A stretch of 64,000 bases of DNA from Xylanibacter ruminicola Ga6B6 (GTDB lineage Bacteria; Bacteroidota; Bacteroidia; Bacteroidales; Bacteroidaceae): positions 79,600 to 143,599 of the forward strand of contig NZ_JHXD01000006.1 in assembly GCF_000687715.1 (NCBI RefSeq), given 5' to 3'. The notes beneath the pieces are model-generated. The model saw nothing but the letters and a program-made list of their open reading frames with translations. It was not told where the DNA came from and did not search any database. Below are positions 26,388 to 35,188 of the stretch, one piece after another; position 1 is the stretch's first letter, and each line of letters begins with the position of its first letter. Position numbers and translations under genes: made by a program.

Positions 26388-28424
26388 CTATATCACAATT
26401 TTTCTTTCAAAGTCAATCATCTCGCAAGGCAGGGCGATAAAGAACGAACTACCCTTGTCGGGTTCCGACAGCACGTCGATGGTGCCGCCCATCTGTTCTA
26501 TCATCTCTTTCACGATAGGCAGATCCAATCCTGTGCCAATGCGTTTGTTCTTGCCATCGCTCACAAAGCGGTCGAACATCTTGGTGGCATCTTCCAGATC
26601 CATACCGCCATCAGTACTGTCAACAATCACAATCAGCTCGTCGTGCAGGTATTCGTATCTTGATTTAATGAGTCCCTCGTTGCTGCTCAAACCTACATAG
26701 TTGCACAACTTCTCGATGGCGATGCCCAAGTTGTGCTTATCAATTTTTACACGAAGCGATATATATGAGTTGTTGATAATCTTTCTAGCATCATTGCTTG
26801 TCTCGCTCCAACCATGCTGGCACCAACTGTCGAATAATGTGGCAAAATCGTGTACCTCGTAGTTGTATTCTATCATGTGGGCATCCAAGCGTGATATGAA
26901 TAGGATATCGTTGATCAGGTTCAGCAGCACATCTGTGTTCTTCTTGATTTCGTTGGCAAATATCGGTTCGTCTTCCAAGCTGTGTTCTGTCTTAAATAGG
27001 TCGGCAAAACCAATCACTGCGTGTAAGGGCACTCGCAGCTCATAGCTCATGTTCAGCAGGAAGGCGTTCTTCAGCTGCTCCTCTTCCTGGGCTTTGGCTG
27101 TTTCTTCCTGCAGTCGCATTTCAGTGTACGACATCTCTGTGTCGTTTCGCAGCAGACCGAAGTAGTGCGTTACTATGCCGTCGTGGTTGGTGATGGGCAT
27201 CAGGTTGAAGTTCAAGTAGATGTCGCGTCCCTGCTTGTCGGTCAGTTTGGTATGCAGCGTTTCTGATATCGTACCTAAACGCCGTCTGTCCATATGCAGA
27301 ATCAAGTGCTTGGCTTTGTAACGGTCGTCGCTATGTATCAGCTCCACTGCATGTAGCTGTGCTATACGTTTACCTGTTTCGCTCAAGTCGCTCAGAATTT
27401 CCAGCTCATGGGTGTCGGGGTAATAGTTTACCAAACGAGCCTCGCTAATTCTCAGCGAGTAGTTAATGTCTCTGATGTATTGCTGTATCTCTTTGGTACG
27501 CTTCTCAATCAGTCTGCTGGCTTCTTTCTGCTTGTGGGTCGATTCTACCATCTCGGTAATGTCTCTACCTGCAGCAATCACACCATAAAGCTGGTTGTCC
27601 TCATTGCGGATAGGCCCTAACATCACCTCGTAGTATATCTTGCCTTGGCGTGTTACCTCAGGTACACGCTCGTCAGTAGCCTTTGTCTGACTGATATCTG
27701 TAATCGACGATAGTTGGGTGTGTTCAATGGTGCGCACGTCCATCTCTCTGTACGATGGTATATCGGTCATCTTCATCTGGCGGTCCAGTAAGGCTTGTGG
27801 GTCTTTCACACCAAATGTCTCGCAGGCTTTATCGTTCATGTCAGCCAGATAGCCATCTGCATTGTAGTAAATCATGTCAACCAACGACGAGTTAAACACC
27901 GTGTGGTATCTTAGCATCAGTTTTCGGGTATCCTCAGCCATTTGCTGCTCCAGAGTTACGTCGCGCTGGGTACCTAAAATCTCGCTTGGAATGTCGTGGC
28001 GATTCCTGTGCAGTACCGAGAGGGTTATCTCGTAGCATTTCACTAATCCGTCTTTGTTGGGTGCACTTTTCACGGTTAGCGTGTCCGATAGGGTATCTCT
28101 GTTCTGTATGCTTGTAATGGCTTTCTGTATCTTTTTAAAGTCATCGCGGTCGTAAAGCTGTGAAAAGTCGAAAGGTGTATAGAGTGTTTCGGTCAGATCC
28201 TGTTTCGATATAACCTTAAACATATTCTTCTTGGTATGATAGGTCCAGGCGTCGGTTTTGTTGGCATCCATAATCAGTGTCAGTTGCATATTCAGCCGCT
28301 GTACTTTTCTGGTTATTTTGCGTTCGCGGTAGTAGATGAGACGATTGTATACTACCATGCCAATAACGGATATCAAGAAAACCGTTATCAGATAAATATA
28401 TATATGATTGCTGTATATAAGCAT
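26388..28424 (-). CDS. degenerate sensor histidine kinase (pseudokinase, type B)
   Basis: 678 residues: one N-terminal membrane helix (YLITVFLISVIGMVVYNRL), PAS modules (about 40-440), then a HisKA-like segment reading NMSYELRVPLHAVIGF. The phosphoacceptor His is replaced by Tyr461 (codon at 27042-27044). The HATPase is also eroded: the N-box has become EKLCNYVGLSS and the G1 box VDSTDGGM, while the G2 region keeps GTGLDLPIV. It is full length, with no frameshift or stop, and first in the operon, so it appears to be maintained. A regulatory partner of the intact kinases, through heterodimers or ligand sensing, is the simplest inference. It is most similar to the 925-residue kinase. Confidence 0.85.
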   Translation of the reverse strand: MLIYSNHIYIYLITVFLISVIGMVVYNRLIYYRERKITRKVQRLNMQLTLIMDANKTDAWTYHTKKNMFKVISKQDLTETLYTPFDFSQLYDRDDFKKIQKAITSIQNRDTLSDTLTVKSAPNKDGLVKCYEITLSVLHRNRHDIPSEILGTQRDVTLEQQMAEDTRKLMLRYHTVFNSSLVDMIYYNADGYLADMNDKACETFGVKDPQALLDRQMKMTDIPSYREMDVRTIEHTQLSSITDISQTKATDERVPEVTRQGKIYYEVMLGPIRNEDNQLYGVIAAGRDITEMVESTHKQKEASRLIEKRTKEIQQYIRDINYSLRISEARLVNYYPDTHELEILSDLSETGKRIAQLHAVELIHSDDRYKAKHLILHMDRRRLGTISETLHTKLTDKQGRDIYLNFNLMPITNHDGIVTHYFGLLRNDTEMSYTEMRLQEETAKAQEEEQLKNAFLLNMSYELRVPLHAVIGFADLFKTEHSLEDEPIFANEIKKNTDVLLNLINDILFISRLDAHMIEYNYEVHDFATLFDSWCQHGWSETSNDARKIINNSYISLRVKIDKHNLGIAIEKLCNYVGLSSNEGLIKSRYEYLHDELIVIVDSTDGGMDLEDATKMFDRFVSDGKNKRIGTGLDLPIVKEMIEQMGGTIDVLSEPDKGSSFFIALPCEMIDFERKIVI

Positions 28425-28456
28425 AAATTGTCTGTAAGTATGGTAGTAAACACCCG

Positions 28457-28487
28457 CAAAGATAGCTGATTTTGCGCAAATAACAAA
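28457..28487 (-). promoter_or_regulatory. promoter of the four-kinase operon
   Basis: On the minus strand TTTG (28484-28487), a 19-nt spacer and TATCTTTG (28457-28464), 33 nt before the ATG at 28424. Confidence 0.8.
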
Positions 28488-28513
28488 ATTTTTGAACGAA
28501 AAAAACGCAATTA

Positions 28514-28545
28514 TTTGGAAGTTTCGCAGAAAAACGTTACTTTTG
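28514..28545 (+). promoter_or_regulatory. promoter of frr-rsgA-dipeptidyl peptidase
   Basis: TTTG (28514-28517), a 20-nt spacer and TACTTTTG (28538-28545), 31 nt before the frr ATG at 28576. Confidence 0.8.
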
Positions 28546-28575
28546 TCATCAGAAAATGACTAAAAGTACAAAAAT

Positions 28576-29136
28576 ATGGTTGACGTAAAAGAAATTTTAA
28601 ACAAGAGCGAAGAGCGCATGGAAATGGCTGCTATGTACCTCGAAGAGGAGCTGAACCGTATCCGTGCCGGCCGCGCCAACGTGGCTATTCTCGATGCTGT
28701 ACGTGTTGAAGTGTATGGCAGCAAGGTGCCCCTCAATCAGGTGGCTAACGTGAGTGTGCCCGATCCTCGTACCATTGCTATCAAGCCTTGGGATCGCAAG
28801 GAGATCCGTAACATTGAGAAGGCTATTATGGATAGCGACGTAGGTATCACTCCTGAGAATAATGGTGAGATTATCCGATTGAATATTCCACAGCCCACTG
28901 AGGAGCGTCGTCGCGATCTTACCAAGCAGTGCAACAAGATTGCCGAGAAGGCTAAGGTTGAGGTACGTAATGTGCGTGGTGATATCAAGGATAAACTGAA
29001 GAAAGCAATTAAGGACGGTCTGTCAGAGGACTTGGAGAAGGATGCTGAGGCTGAGCTCCAGAAGTTGCACGATAAGTTTATCAAGAAGATCGACGAGCTG
29101 ATTACGGCCAAGAATAAGGAAATCATGACCGTATAA
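28576..29136 (+). CDS. frr: ribosome recycling factor
   Basis: Splits post-termination ribosomes together with EF-G. 186 residues, the standard length. Conserved segments are RAGRANVAILDAVRVEVYGSKVPLNQVANVSVPDPRTIAIKPWD (about 33-76) and the long helical bundle with RRRDLTKQ and EVRNVRGD. The stop at 29134-29136 is directly followed by the rsgA ATG at 29137, so the two translation-related genes are coupled. Confidence 0.97.
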   Translation: MVDVKEILNKSEERMEMAAMYLEEELNRIRAGRANVAILDAVRVEVYGSKVPLNQVANVSVPDPRTIAIKPWDRKEIRNIEKAIMDSDVGITPENNGEIIRLNIPQPTEERRRDLTKQCNKIAEKAKVEVRNVRGDIKDKLKKAIKDGLSEDLEKDAEAELQKLHDKFIKKIDELITAKNKEIMTV

Positions 29137-30066
29137 ATGCGCGGACTTGTTATTAAGAATACAGGCAGCTGGTACACCGTCTTAACCGACGATGGCCAGC
29201 TGATTGAGTGTAAGATAAAGGGTAACTTTCGATTGAAAGGTATCCGTAGTACTAACCCTGTAGCCGTGGGCGATAGGGTAGAGATTGTACCTAACAACGA
29301 GGGTACGGCTTTTATTACCGAGATCGAGGATCGCCGTAATTACATTATCCGTAAGAGTATCAATCTCTCTAAACAGAGTCATATCCTGGCGGCTAATGTC
29401 GATCAGGCCATCTTGGTGGTTACAGTGGTAAACCCACAGACATCCACTACCTTTATTGATCGTTTCCTGGCTTCGGCCGAGGCTTATCGTGTGCCGGTTA
29501 TCCTGGTGTTTAATAAAACCGACTTGCTCGATGAAGATACACGTCGTTACCAAGAGGCAATGGTACATCTGTATCAAACCATAGGTTATGAGTGCTATCA
29601 GATATCAGCCGAAACTGGTGCTGGTGTTGAGGCTTTGCAACCCTTGCTCAAGGATAAGATAACCTTGCTGAGTGGTAATAGTGGCGTAGGTAAGTCAACG
29701 CTCATTAATCGCTTGGTGCCTGGTGCCAGTCAGCGTACAGCCGAAATCAGCGATGCCCATAACACTGGTCAGCACACCACCACTTTCAGTGAGATGATAC
29801 GGTTGGATGAGGGCTGGCTTATCGATACCCCAGGTATTAAGGGCTTTGGTACGTTCGATATGGAGCCAGAGGAGCTTACCAGCTATTTCAAGGAGATATT
29901 CCATTTCTCTCAAGATTGCAAATTCTCAAATTGTACCCATACCCACGAACCTGGTTGTGCTGTGCTCAAAGCACTCGAGGACCATTACATTGCCGAAAGC
30001 CGCTATCAGTCGTATCTCTCGATGCTCGAGGATAAGGACGAAGGCAAATATAGAGCAGCTTATTAA
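29137..30066 (+). CDS. rsgA: ribosome small subunit-dependent GTPase A
   Basis: A circularly permuted GTPase that acts late in 30S maturation. 309 residues: an N-terminal OB fold (about 1-70) and then GTPase motifs in the permuted order. G4 is NKTD near residue 126, G1 GNSGVGKST near 182-190, and G3 DTPGIKGFG near 227-236. The C-terminal zinc-binding helical domain has [14 protein letters not shown] near 265-278 (C-x5-C-x-H-x5-C). It follows frr without a gap and precedes a peptidase gene by 10 nt. Confidence 0.97.
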   Translation: MRGLVIKNTGSWYTVLTDDGQLIECKIKGNFRLKGIRSTNPVAVGDRVEIVPNNEGTAFITEIEDRRNYIIRKSINLSKQSHILAANVDQAILVVTVVNPQTSTTFIDRFLASAEAYRVPVILVFNKTDLLDEDTRRYQEAMVHLYQTIGYECYQISAETGAGVEALQPLLKDKITLLSGNSGVGKSTLINRLVPGASQRTAEISDAHNTGQHTTTFSEMIRLDEGWLIDTPGIKGFGTFDMEPEELTSYFKEIFHFSQDCKFSNCTHTHEPGCAVLKALEDHYIAESRYQSYLSMLEDKDEGKYRAAY

Positions 30067-30076
30067 ACAAACATAA

Positions 30077-32521
30077 ATGAAAAGACTTATTACAACACAA
30101 ATGCTGTTGACCATTGGCATGATGGCCACAGCCCAAGTAAAGACGCCTGTTACCGAATTCAATCTCGCAGGCCCTTATGCAGTTTCTACCCCTTTTGCTG
30201 TCGATACAGTTGATGTGCAGGGTAAGAAGTTCGATCCCATCTCACAGTTAGGCTCCATTGCTTTAACCTCTCAGTCTACAGGCAAGTTCTCTGGTCAGGT
30301 ACTCCCATCGTTGCCCGATAGTAAGAGTGTTGGCTTGCTGAGTTTCTATGTTAATAACTCCAATTTTATCAAGGGTAAGATTGAGGTTAAAGGTCCCAAG
30401 CACTCCAAGCTATATATCGATGGTGTTGAGGCTGGCGGTGAGTTGAAACTTGCGCCCGAGCATCACACCTTCACCATCCAGTATCTGGCTGAGCCTAAGG
30501 ATACCGATTCTATTCAGGTGGTTTTCGATACACCCACAGCCATTACCTATCAGCTGACATCCAATCATCCCTATATGGTGCACGATCTGACTGATGGTAA
30601 GCGAGTTCGTGGTATCAATCTTTCGGCCGATGGTCAGTTTGCTTGTGTGTCTTATCAGACAACCGACCGTGGCGGTAACAGCCGTTGGAATTATGAGCTG
30701 CGTGATGTGAAGTCCGGTCGACTGATTTCGCAGCCTTCACGCAATCCAAGGTGGTTGCCAAAGAGCATCGCTTGGTTGGAAGAGGAGAAAGAGGGTAGTC
30801 ATCGCGTATTATATAAGGTTGATCCCAAGACAGGTGTCCGCACGCGTTTTGCTTATGATATTCCCGAAGGAAGCTACTCGGTTGCTCCTACCGAGGATTA
30901 TCTCATTTTTACACTTGAAGAGGAAGGTCCTAAGGAGGATAAGGAAGTATTCGAGGTTCTTGAGATGGACGATCGCCAGCCAGGTTGGCGCAAACGTAAC
31001 TATCTGGTCAAGTATGATATTAAAACGGGTGTTACCCAGCGCATGACCTTTGGTAACAAGGGCGAGTATCTGTATGATATCTCACAGGATGGTAGCAAAC
31101 TGTTGGTAATCAGCAATCGCTCTCGTCTGACTAAGCGTCCTACCACTGTTTCTGATGTGTTTGTGATGGATGCCAAGACGCTGAAGGCTGATACGCTGCT
31201 TTCGGGTGCTGAATTCCTGGGCGGAGGCTCTTTCTCGCCTGATGGCTCGCAGATATTGTTTGTGGGTAATCCAGAGGCTTTTAATCGCATCGGTTGTCAG
31301 TTACCTGCCGAGGTTACACCTAGTATGACGGAGAATGAACTTTTCCTGTTTGATATCGCATCAAAACAGGTAAAGCCATTAACTAAGGATTTCGATCCTT
31401 CAATTAATGATGTCGATTGGTCGTGGGCTGATAGTCAGATTTACTTCTCAGCCGAAGATCGCGATTATGTCAATATGTTTGTGCTGAATCCGAAGACGGG
31501 GAATATTGCTAAACTGCCTGCTAAGGGCGATTATGCTTATCGCTTCAATATGGCTGCTCATGCTCCTGTGCTGGCATATCTGTCGTATAAAACGATGGAA
31601 CCTGCATCGGCCTATGTAGCTACTGTTAAGAATGCAAAGTTCAATGCTCATAGTATAATGTTCAATGGTGCTGAGGCACTTGGCGATGCTGAGATTGGTA
31701 CCTGTCAGGATTGGAACTTCACCAACAGTAAGGGCGATACCGTATATGGTCGTCTTTATCTGCCCAAGGATTTCGATGCAACCAAGAAGTATCCTATGAT
31801 TGTTTACTACTATGGTGGCTGCTCGCCTGTGTCGCGTTATTTCGAATCTCCATACGCTCCACAGTATTGGAACTCTCTTGGTTATGTGGCCTATATCCTT
31901 GAGCCCAGTGGCGCTACAGGTTTTGGTCAGGAGTGGGCATCGCGCCATGTTAATACCGCTGGCCGTGGTCCTGCCGAGGATATCATCGAGGGCACTAAGA
32001 AAATCTGCGAGGCTCATCCATTTATTAATAAGGATAAGATTGGTTGTATGGGTGCTTCGTATGGTGGTTTTATGACTCAGTATCTGCAAACACAGACAGA
32101 TATCTTTGCTGCCGCTGTTTCGCATGCTGGTATTGCCAACCACACCAGTTATTGGGGTGAAGGCTATTGGGGTTATAACTACAGCGAGGTGTCGATGGCC
32201 AACAGCTATCCTTGGAGTCATCGTCAGTTGTATGTCGATCAGAGTCCGCTGTTCAATGCCGATAAGATCCACACCCCTCTGCTGTTACTCCATGGTAATG
32301 CCGATACCAACGTGCCACTCATCGAGAGTCTGCAGATGTTCACAGCGCTTAAGTTGCTAGGCCGCGAAGTATCGTTGGTAGAGGTTGAGGGTGAGAATCA
32401 TCATATTCTCGACTATTCAAAGAAAGAAAAATGGTTAGCCACCCAGATGGCTTGGTTCCAGAAGTGGTTGAAGGATGATTCTACCTGGTGGGACGCTCTC
32501 TATCCCAAGAAACATCTTTAA
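30077..32521 (+). CDS. S9 family peptidase, dipeptidyl peptidase IV-like
   Basis: An exported prolyl-oligopeptidase-family serine peptidase, 814 residues, with signal peptide MKRLITTQMLLTIGMMATAQ. The N-terminal two-thirds form a beta-propeller with repeated strands such as DGSQILFVGNPEAF. The alpha/beta-hydrolase domain starts near 560. The nucleophile Ser661 is in GASYGG. The acid Asp743 is in HGNADTNVPL, and His775 is in GENHHI. It probably releases dipeptides in the periplasm. It follows rsgA by 10 nt and probably shares the frr promoter. It ends at the strong hairpin at 32524-32563. Confidence 0.93.
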   Translation: MKRLITTQMLLTIGMMATAQVKTPVTEFNLAGPYAVSTPFAVDTVDVQGKKFDPISQLGSIALTSQSTGKFSGQVLPSLPDSKSVGLLSFYVNNSNFIKGKIEVKGPKHSKLYIDGVEAGGELKLAPEHHTFTIQYLAEPKDTDSIQVVFDTPTAITYQLTSNHPYMVHDLTDGKRVRGINLSADGQFACVSYQTTDRGGNSRWNYELRDVKSGRLISQPSRNPRWLPKSIAWLEEEKEGSHRVLYKVDPKTGVRTRFAYDIPEGSYSVAPTEDYLIFTLEEEGPKEDKEVFEVLEMDDRQPGWRKRNYLVKYDIKTGVTQRMTFGNKGEYLYDISQDGSKLLVISNRSRLTKRPTTVSDVFVMDAKTLKADTLLSGAEFLGGGSFSPDGSQILFVGNPEAFNRIGCQLPAEVTPSMTENELFLFDIASKQVKPLTKDFDPSINDVDWSWADSQIYFSAEDRDYVNMFVLNPKTGNIAKLPAKGDYAYRFNMAAHAPVLAYLSYKTMEPASAYVATVKNAKFNAHSIMFNGAEALGDAEIGTCQDWNFTNSKGDTVYGRLYLPKDFDATKKYPMIVYYYGGCSPVSRYFESPYAPQYWNSLGYVAYILEPSGATGFGQEWASRHVNTAGRGPAEDIIEGTKKICEAHPFINKDKIGCMGASYGGFMTQYLQTQTDIFAAAVSHAGIANHTSYWGEGYWGYNYSEVSMANSYPWSHRQLYVDQSPLFNADKIHTPLLLLHGNADTNVPLIESLQMFTALKLLGREVSLVEVEGENHHILDYSKKEKWLATQMAWFQKWLKDDSTWWDALYPKKHL

Positions 32522-32523
32522 TA

Positions 32524-32563
32524 AACAATAAATCCCTCGCCAGTAAGCGAGGGATTTATTGTT
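32524..32563. terminator. bidirectional terminator (CCCTCGC family)
   Basis: A perfect 17-bp stem (32524-32540 with 32547-32563) and a 6-nt loop, containing AATCCCTCGC/GCGAGGGATT. It overlaps the first two bases of the stop codon of the convergent hydrolase gene. It differs at only two loop bases from the hairpin at 36267-36306. Confidence 0.92.
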
Positions 32564-33761
32564 ATAGCGTCTTTACCCAACCAACAATATCTGCAAGTAC
32601 CTCTTCAGCTATGGTCTCTTCAATATTGTAGTATTCATCAGGACGACCTGTGTCGCAGTGCTGAAACAGATGGTTCAGTCCTTCGCACTCTTTGATGACC
32701 GTCTTTTTGTTCTTTGGCAGCAGGCGACGTAGTACTGGGATGTTTTGTGCAGCTGGCACCTGACAATCCTTGGTGCCATTGAGCGCCAGTACTGGGCACT
32801 TGGTGTTGTTGATATTCTGTGTGGGATCATAATCCATAAACCACTCCAACCACTTGTTGCCCTTCATCATATTGCGCAGATACTCCATGGTGATACCTTT
32901 GGCCAGCGGACTGCCACTGTTTCTGGTCTGATACAGCAGGATGCTATCACCCTTGACGGCAGGACCTGCCAGCGACACGATGAAGTCGACCTTCTTCTGT
33001 GCCCCCAGCATAAAAGCTATCAGTCCACCCTCGCTATGCCCCAGCAATCCAACCTTTTTGAATCGTTTCTGAGCACGCAACCACTCGATACCTGCTGCGG
33101 CATCTTCTGCCAGGTCGGCCGATGTGGCATTCTTCATATCGCCACCTACTGATTGGCCTGTGGCGCGATCGTCATAGCGCAGTGTGGCTATGCCAGCGCG
33201 CGCCAGGCGGTCAGCAATCACTGCAAAGGGCTTGTGGGCATAGATTTCTTCATCGCGATTCTCTGGTCCGCTGCCTGTCACCATAATTATTACGCACTTA
33301 GCTCTGCCTTTGGGTACGGTTAGTGTGCCTGCCAGTGTGGCGCCAGCCTTGGCGTTGGTAAATGTCACCTCCTCTGTGGTATAGGGGAATGGGCCTTTTG
33401 GCGTCTGTGGGCGATTGGGACCATCGGGTGAAATCTCTTTCATGTTGAGCGGTAACTTCATGCCATGCTGGGTGAAAGAGCCCTGCAATTTCCCATCTAC
33501 AAAGCGAGCTACGTATGTAGCGCCAAGCGATTTGACACTGACCTTTATTGAGTCGTTAGTAAGCAGGTCGACAGTGGCAGGGATGCCTGTTGCACCTTGT
33601 GCAGGACTGTCGAGTGTACATTTGTCATCGACAAGATTCAGTACAATGGGCAGTTTCTGCCCCATGGCTTCCAGTTCGCCACTCCAACTCCTGCGTATCT
33701 CCTGCGCATTAGCTGAAAGGCCTATGCAGGCTAAGATTAGGGTGATGAATAGTTTTTTCAT
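32562..33761 (-). CDS. secreted alpha/beta hydrolase (peptidase/esterase type)
   Basis: 399 residues with signal peptide MKKLFITLILACIGLSANAQ. The N-terminal domain (about 25-130) resembles a DUF3887-like/beta-rich module. The hydrolase core starts near 140 with VTFTNAKAGATLAGTLTVPKGRAK and the oxyanion-region strand VIMVTGSGPENRDEE. The nucleophile elbow is GHSEGGLIAFMLG near residue 245. A likely acid Asp is in LNGTKDCQVPA, and His in CEGLNHLFQH. A periplasmic esterase or peptidase is likely; the substrate is unknown. It is the last gene of the operon with the SPFH and RHH genes (12-nt gap). Confidence 0.87.
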   Translation of the reverse strand: MKKLFITLILACIGLSANAQEIRRSWSGELEAMGQKLPIVLNLVDDKCTLDSPAQGATGIPATVDLLTNDSIKVSVKSLGATYVARFVDGKLQGSFTQHGMKLPLNMKEISPDGPNRPQTPKGPFPYTTEEVTFTNAKAGATLAGTLTVPKGRAKCVIIMVTGSGPENRDEEIYAHKPFAVIADRLARAGIATLRYDDRATGQSVGGDMKNATSADLAEDAAAGIEWLRAQKRFKKVGLLGHSEGGLIAFMLGAQKKVDFIVSLAGPAVKGDSILLYQTRNSGSPLAKGITMEYLRNMMKGNKWLEWFMDYDPTQNINNTKCPVLALNGTKDCQVPAAQNIPVLRRLLPKNKKTVIKECEGLNHLFQHCDTGRPDEYYNIEETIAEEVLADIVGWVKTL

Positions 33762-33773
33762 TTCGCTTTTACT

Positions 33774-33965
33774 TTAATCTTCTCTGGTTTCATTGTCTTT
33801 CTTCTTTTTAGGTAGACGCTTGGCTTTGCGCAGGGCCTCTGTGATGATCCACTGCAGCTGGCCATTGGTGCTGCGGAACTCGTCCGCAGCCCAGGCCTCT
33901 ATCGCGTCCATCGTGTCGCTATCAACACGCAGGATAAAACTCTTAGTGGATTTCTTTTCAGCCAT
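33774..33965 (-). CDS. small ribbon-helix-helix (Arc-like) DNA-binding protein
   Basis: 63 residues. FILRVDSDTMDAIEAWAADEFRSTNGQLQWIITEALRKAKR fits the Arc/MetJ ribbon-helix-helix fold: one beta strand with alternating contacts (SFILRV), helix A and helix B, with the N-G turn between helices. A Lys-rich tail follows. It lies between the SPFH gene (13 nt) and the hydrolase gene (12 nt), all on the minus strand. It probably dimerises and binds an operator, perhaps its own; the target is unknown. Confidence 0.82.
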   Translation of the reverse strand: MAEKKSTKSFILRVDSDTMDAIEAWAADEFRSTNGQLQWIITEALRKAKRLPKKKKDNETRED

Positions 33966-33978
33966 TAATTATCAATTA

Positions 33979-34944
33979 TTAATGATTTAACGTTCCTGTA
34001 TTGACTACTGGTTGAGCATTGTCGTCGCCACAGAGCACTACCAGCAGATTGCTAACCATGGCAGCCTTCTTGTCGTCGTCGAGTTCTACTATCTCCTCGT
34101 CGGCCAGTTTGTCGAGAGCCATCTTAACCATCGATACAGCGCCTTCTACTATCTTTTCGCGTGCAGTGATGATGGCACTGGCCTGTTGGCGGCGAAGCAT
34201 TACGGCTGCAATCTCAGGAGCGTAGGCCAGATAGTTGATGCGAGCCTCTACCACCTCGATACCTGCCAGAGCCAGACGCTCATCCAACTTCTGTTCAAGC
34301 TGCTCATTTATCTCATCAGCGCTCGAGCGCAGGGTGGGCTCGCCAGTTTTGGTGTCCTCATCGTCGTAGGCATACTGACCGGCCACCTGTCGCAGGGCAG
34401 CATCACTCTGTACACGTACAAAGTTCTCCAGAGCGTTCATCAGTCCCTTGGTATCAGCGCCAACGGTGTTGGGGGCAGCAGCCATGGTCTGAGTGTCTAC
34501 CTCGAACAGAGCTTTGTAGGTGTCCTTCAGTTTCCAAACCAGCACCAGACCAATCATCACTGGATTACCAGTCTTATCGTTCACCTTGATAGGCTCAGCG
34601 TCCAGGTTGCGAGCACGCAGACTAACCTTCTTGGTGCCATAGAATGGGTTGATCCAGAAGAAACCAGTCTGTGCGAATGTGCCGCTGTACTTACCAAACC
34701 ATGTGGTAACGCGGGCCTCGTTGGGTTCCAACTGCATGTGGCCGCACCACATTATTATATTAACGATGATCATCACGCCGCAAAGTCCAAGCAGCCATCC
34801 GCCCTGCGAACCACCAGTAGCGTCGAGCATAATGATGCTCTCAACGATACCAACAATCGTCAGAATTAGAACTGCGATATTTACAAACAGCATCAGGAAT
34901 CCATTCAGTACCGATCCTCTGAACTCAAACTCTTTTGTTTCCAT
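33979..34944 (-). CDS. SPFH/Band 7 family membrane protein
   Basis: A 321-residue stomatin/prohibitin-like protein. Two N-terminal membrane segments (about 14-38 and 47-66; [28 protein letters not shown] and [21 protein letters not shown]) precede the SPFH domain. That domain (about 75-260) contains [57 protein letters not shown] and the C-terminal helix region [42 protein letters not shown]. Such proteins form ring-like scaffolds in membrane microdomains. It is first in an operon with an RHH regulator and a hydrolase. A TATCTTTG promoter lies about 50 nt upstream. Confidence 0.92.
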   Translation of the reverse strand: METKEFEFRGSVLNGFLMLFVNIAVLILTIVGIVESIIMLDATGGSQGGWLLGLCGVMIIVNIIMWCGHMQLEPNEARVTTWFGKYSGTFAQTGFFWINPFYGTKKVSLRARNLDAEPIKVNDKTGNPVMIGLVLVWKLKDTYKALFEVDTQTMAAAPNTVGADTKGLMNALENFVRVQSDAALRQVAGQYAYDDEDTKTGEPTLRSSADEINEQLEQKLDERLALAGIEVVEARINYLAYAPEIAAVMLRRQQASAIITAREKIVEGAVSMVKMALDKLADEEIVELDDDKKAAMVSNLLVVLCGDDNAQPVVNTGTLNH

Positions 34945-34994
34945 AATCTTAATGTTTAATATTTATAATTCGATTTGATATCATTTTGATATCG

Positions 34995-35025
34995 CAAAGA
35001 TATGAAGTGTTTTCGAACTGACAAT
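34995..35025 (-). promoter_or_regulatory. promoter of the SPFH operon
   Basis: On the minus strand ATTG (35022-35025), a 19-nt spacer and TATCTTTG (34995-35002). The -33 element matches only in TTG. Confidence 0.65.
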
Positions 35026-35075
35026 GGATTTTGAGTAAACATTAACCATATTTAACTATCAACTATCAATTATCA

Positions 35076-35106
35076 ATTGTCAATTATCAATTATTTAGTA
35101 CCTTTG
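35076..35106 (+). promoter_or_regulatory. possible upstream promoter of mnmA
   Basis: ATTG (35076-35079), a 19-nt spacer and TACCTTTG (35099-35106). It lies within a run of TCAATTA repeats (35054-35094) and could be a second, distal promoter giving a leader of about 80 nt. Confidence 0.45.
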
Positions 35107-35151
35107 AGCTTTGCTCGAAGATAGGCTGCATCTCAGAAAAACCCAAATAAA

Positions 35152-35183
35152 TTTGGTTTTTCATTCGATTTGCACTATCTTTG
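35152..35183 (+). promoter_or_regulatory. proximal promoter of mnmA
   Basis: TTTG (35152-35155), a 20-nt spacer and TATCTTTG (35176-35183): an exact consensus match. The ATG at 35189 is only 5 nt after the -7 box, predicting a leaderless or nearly leaderless mRNA. Confidence 0.8.
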
Positions 35184-35188
35184 CACCC

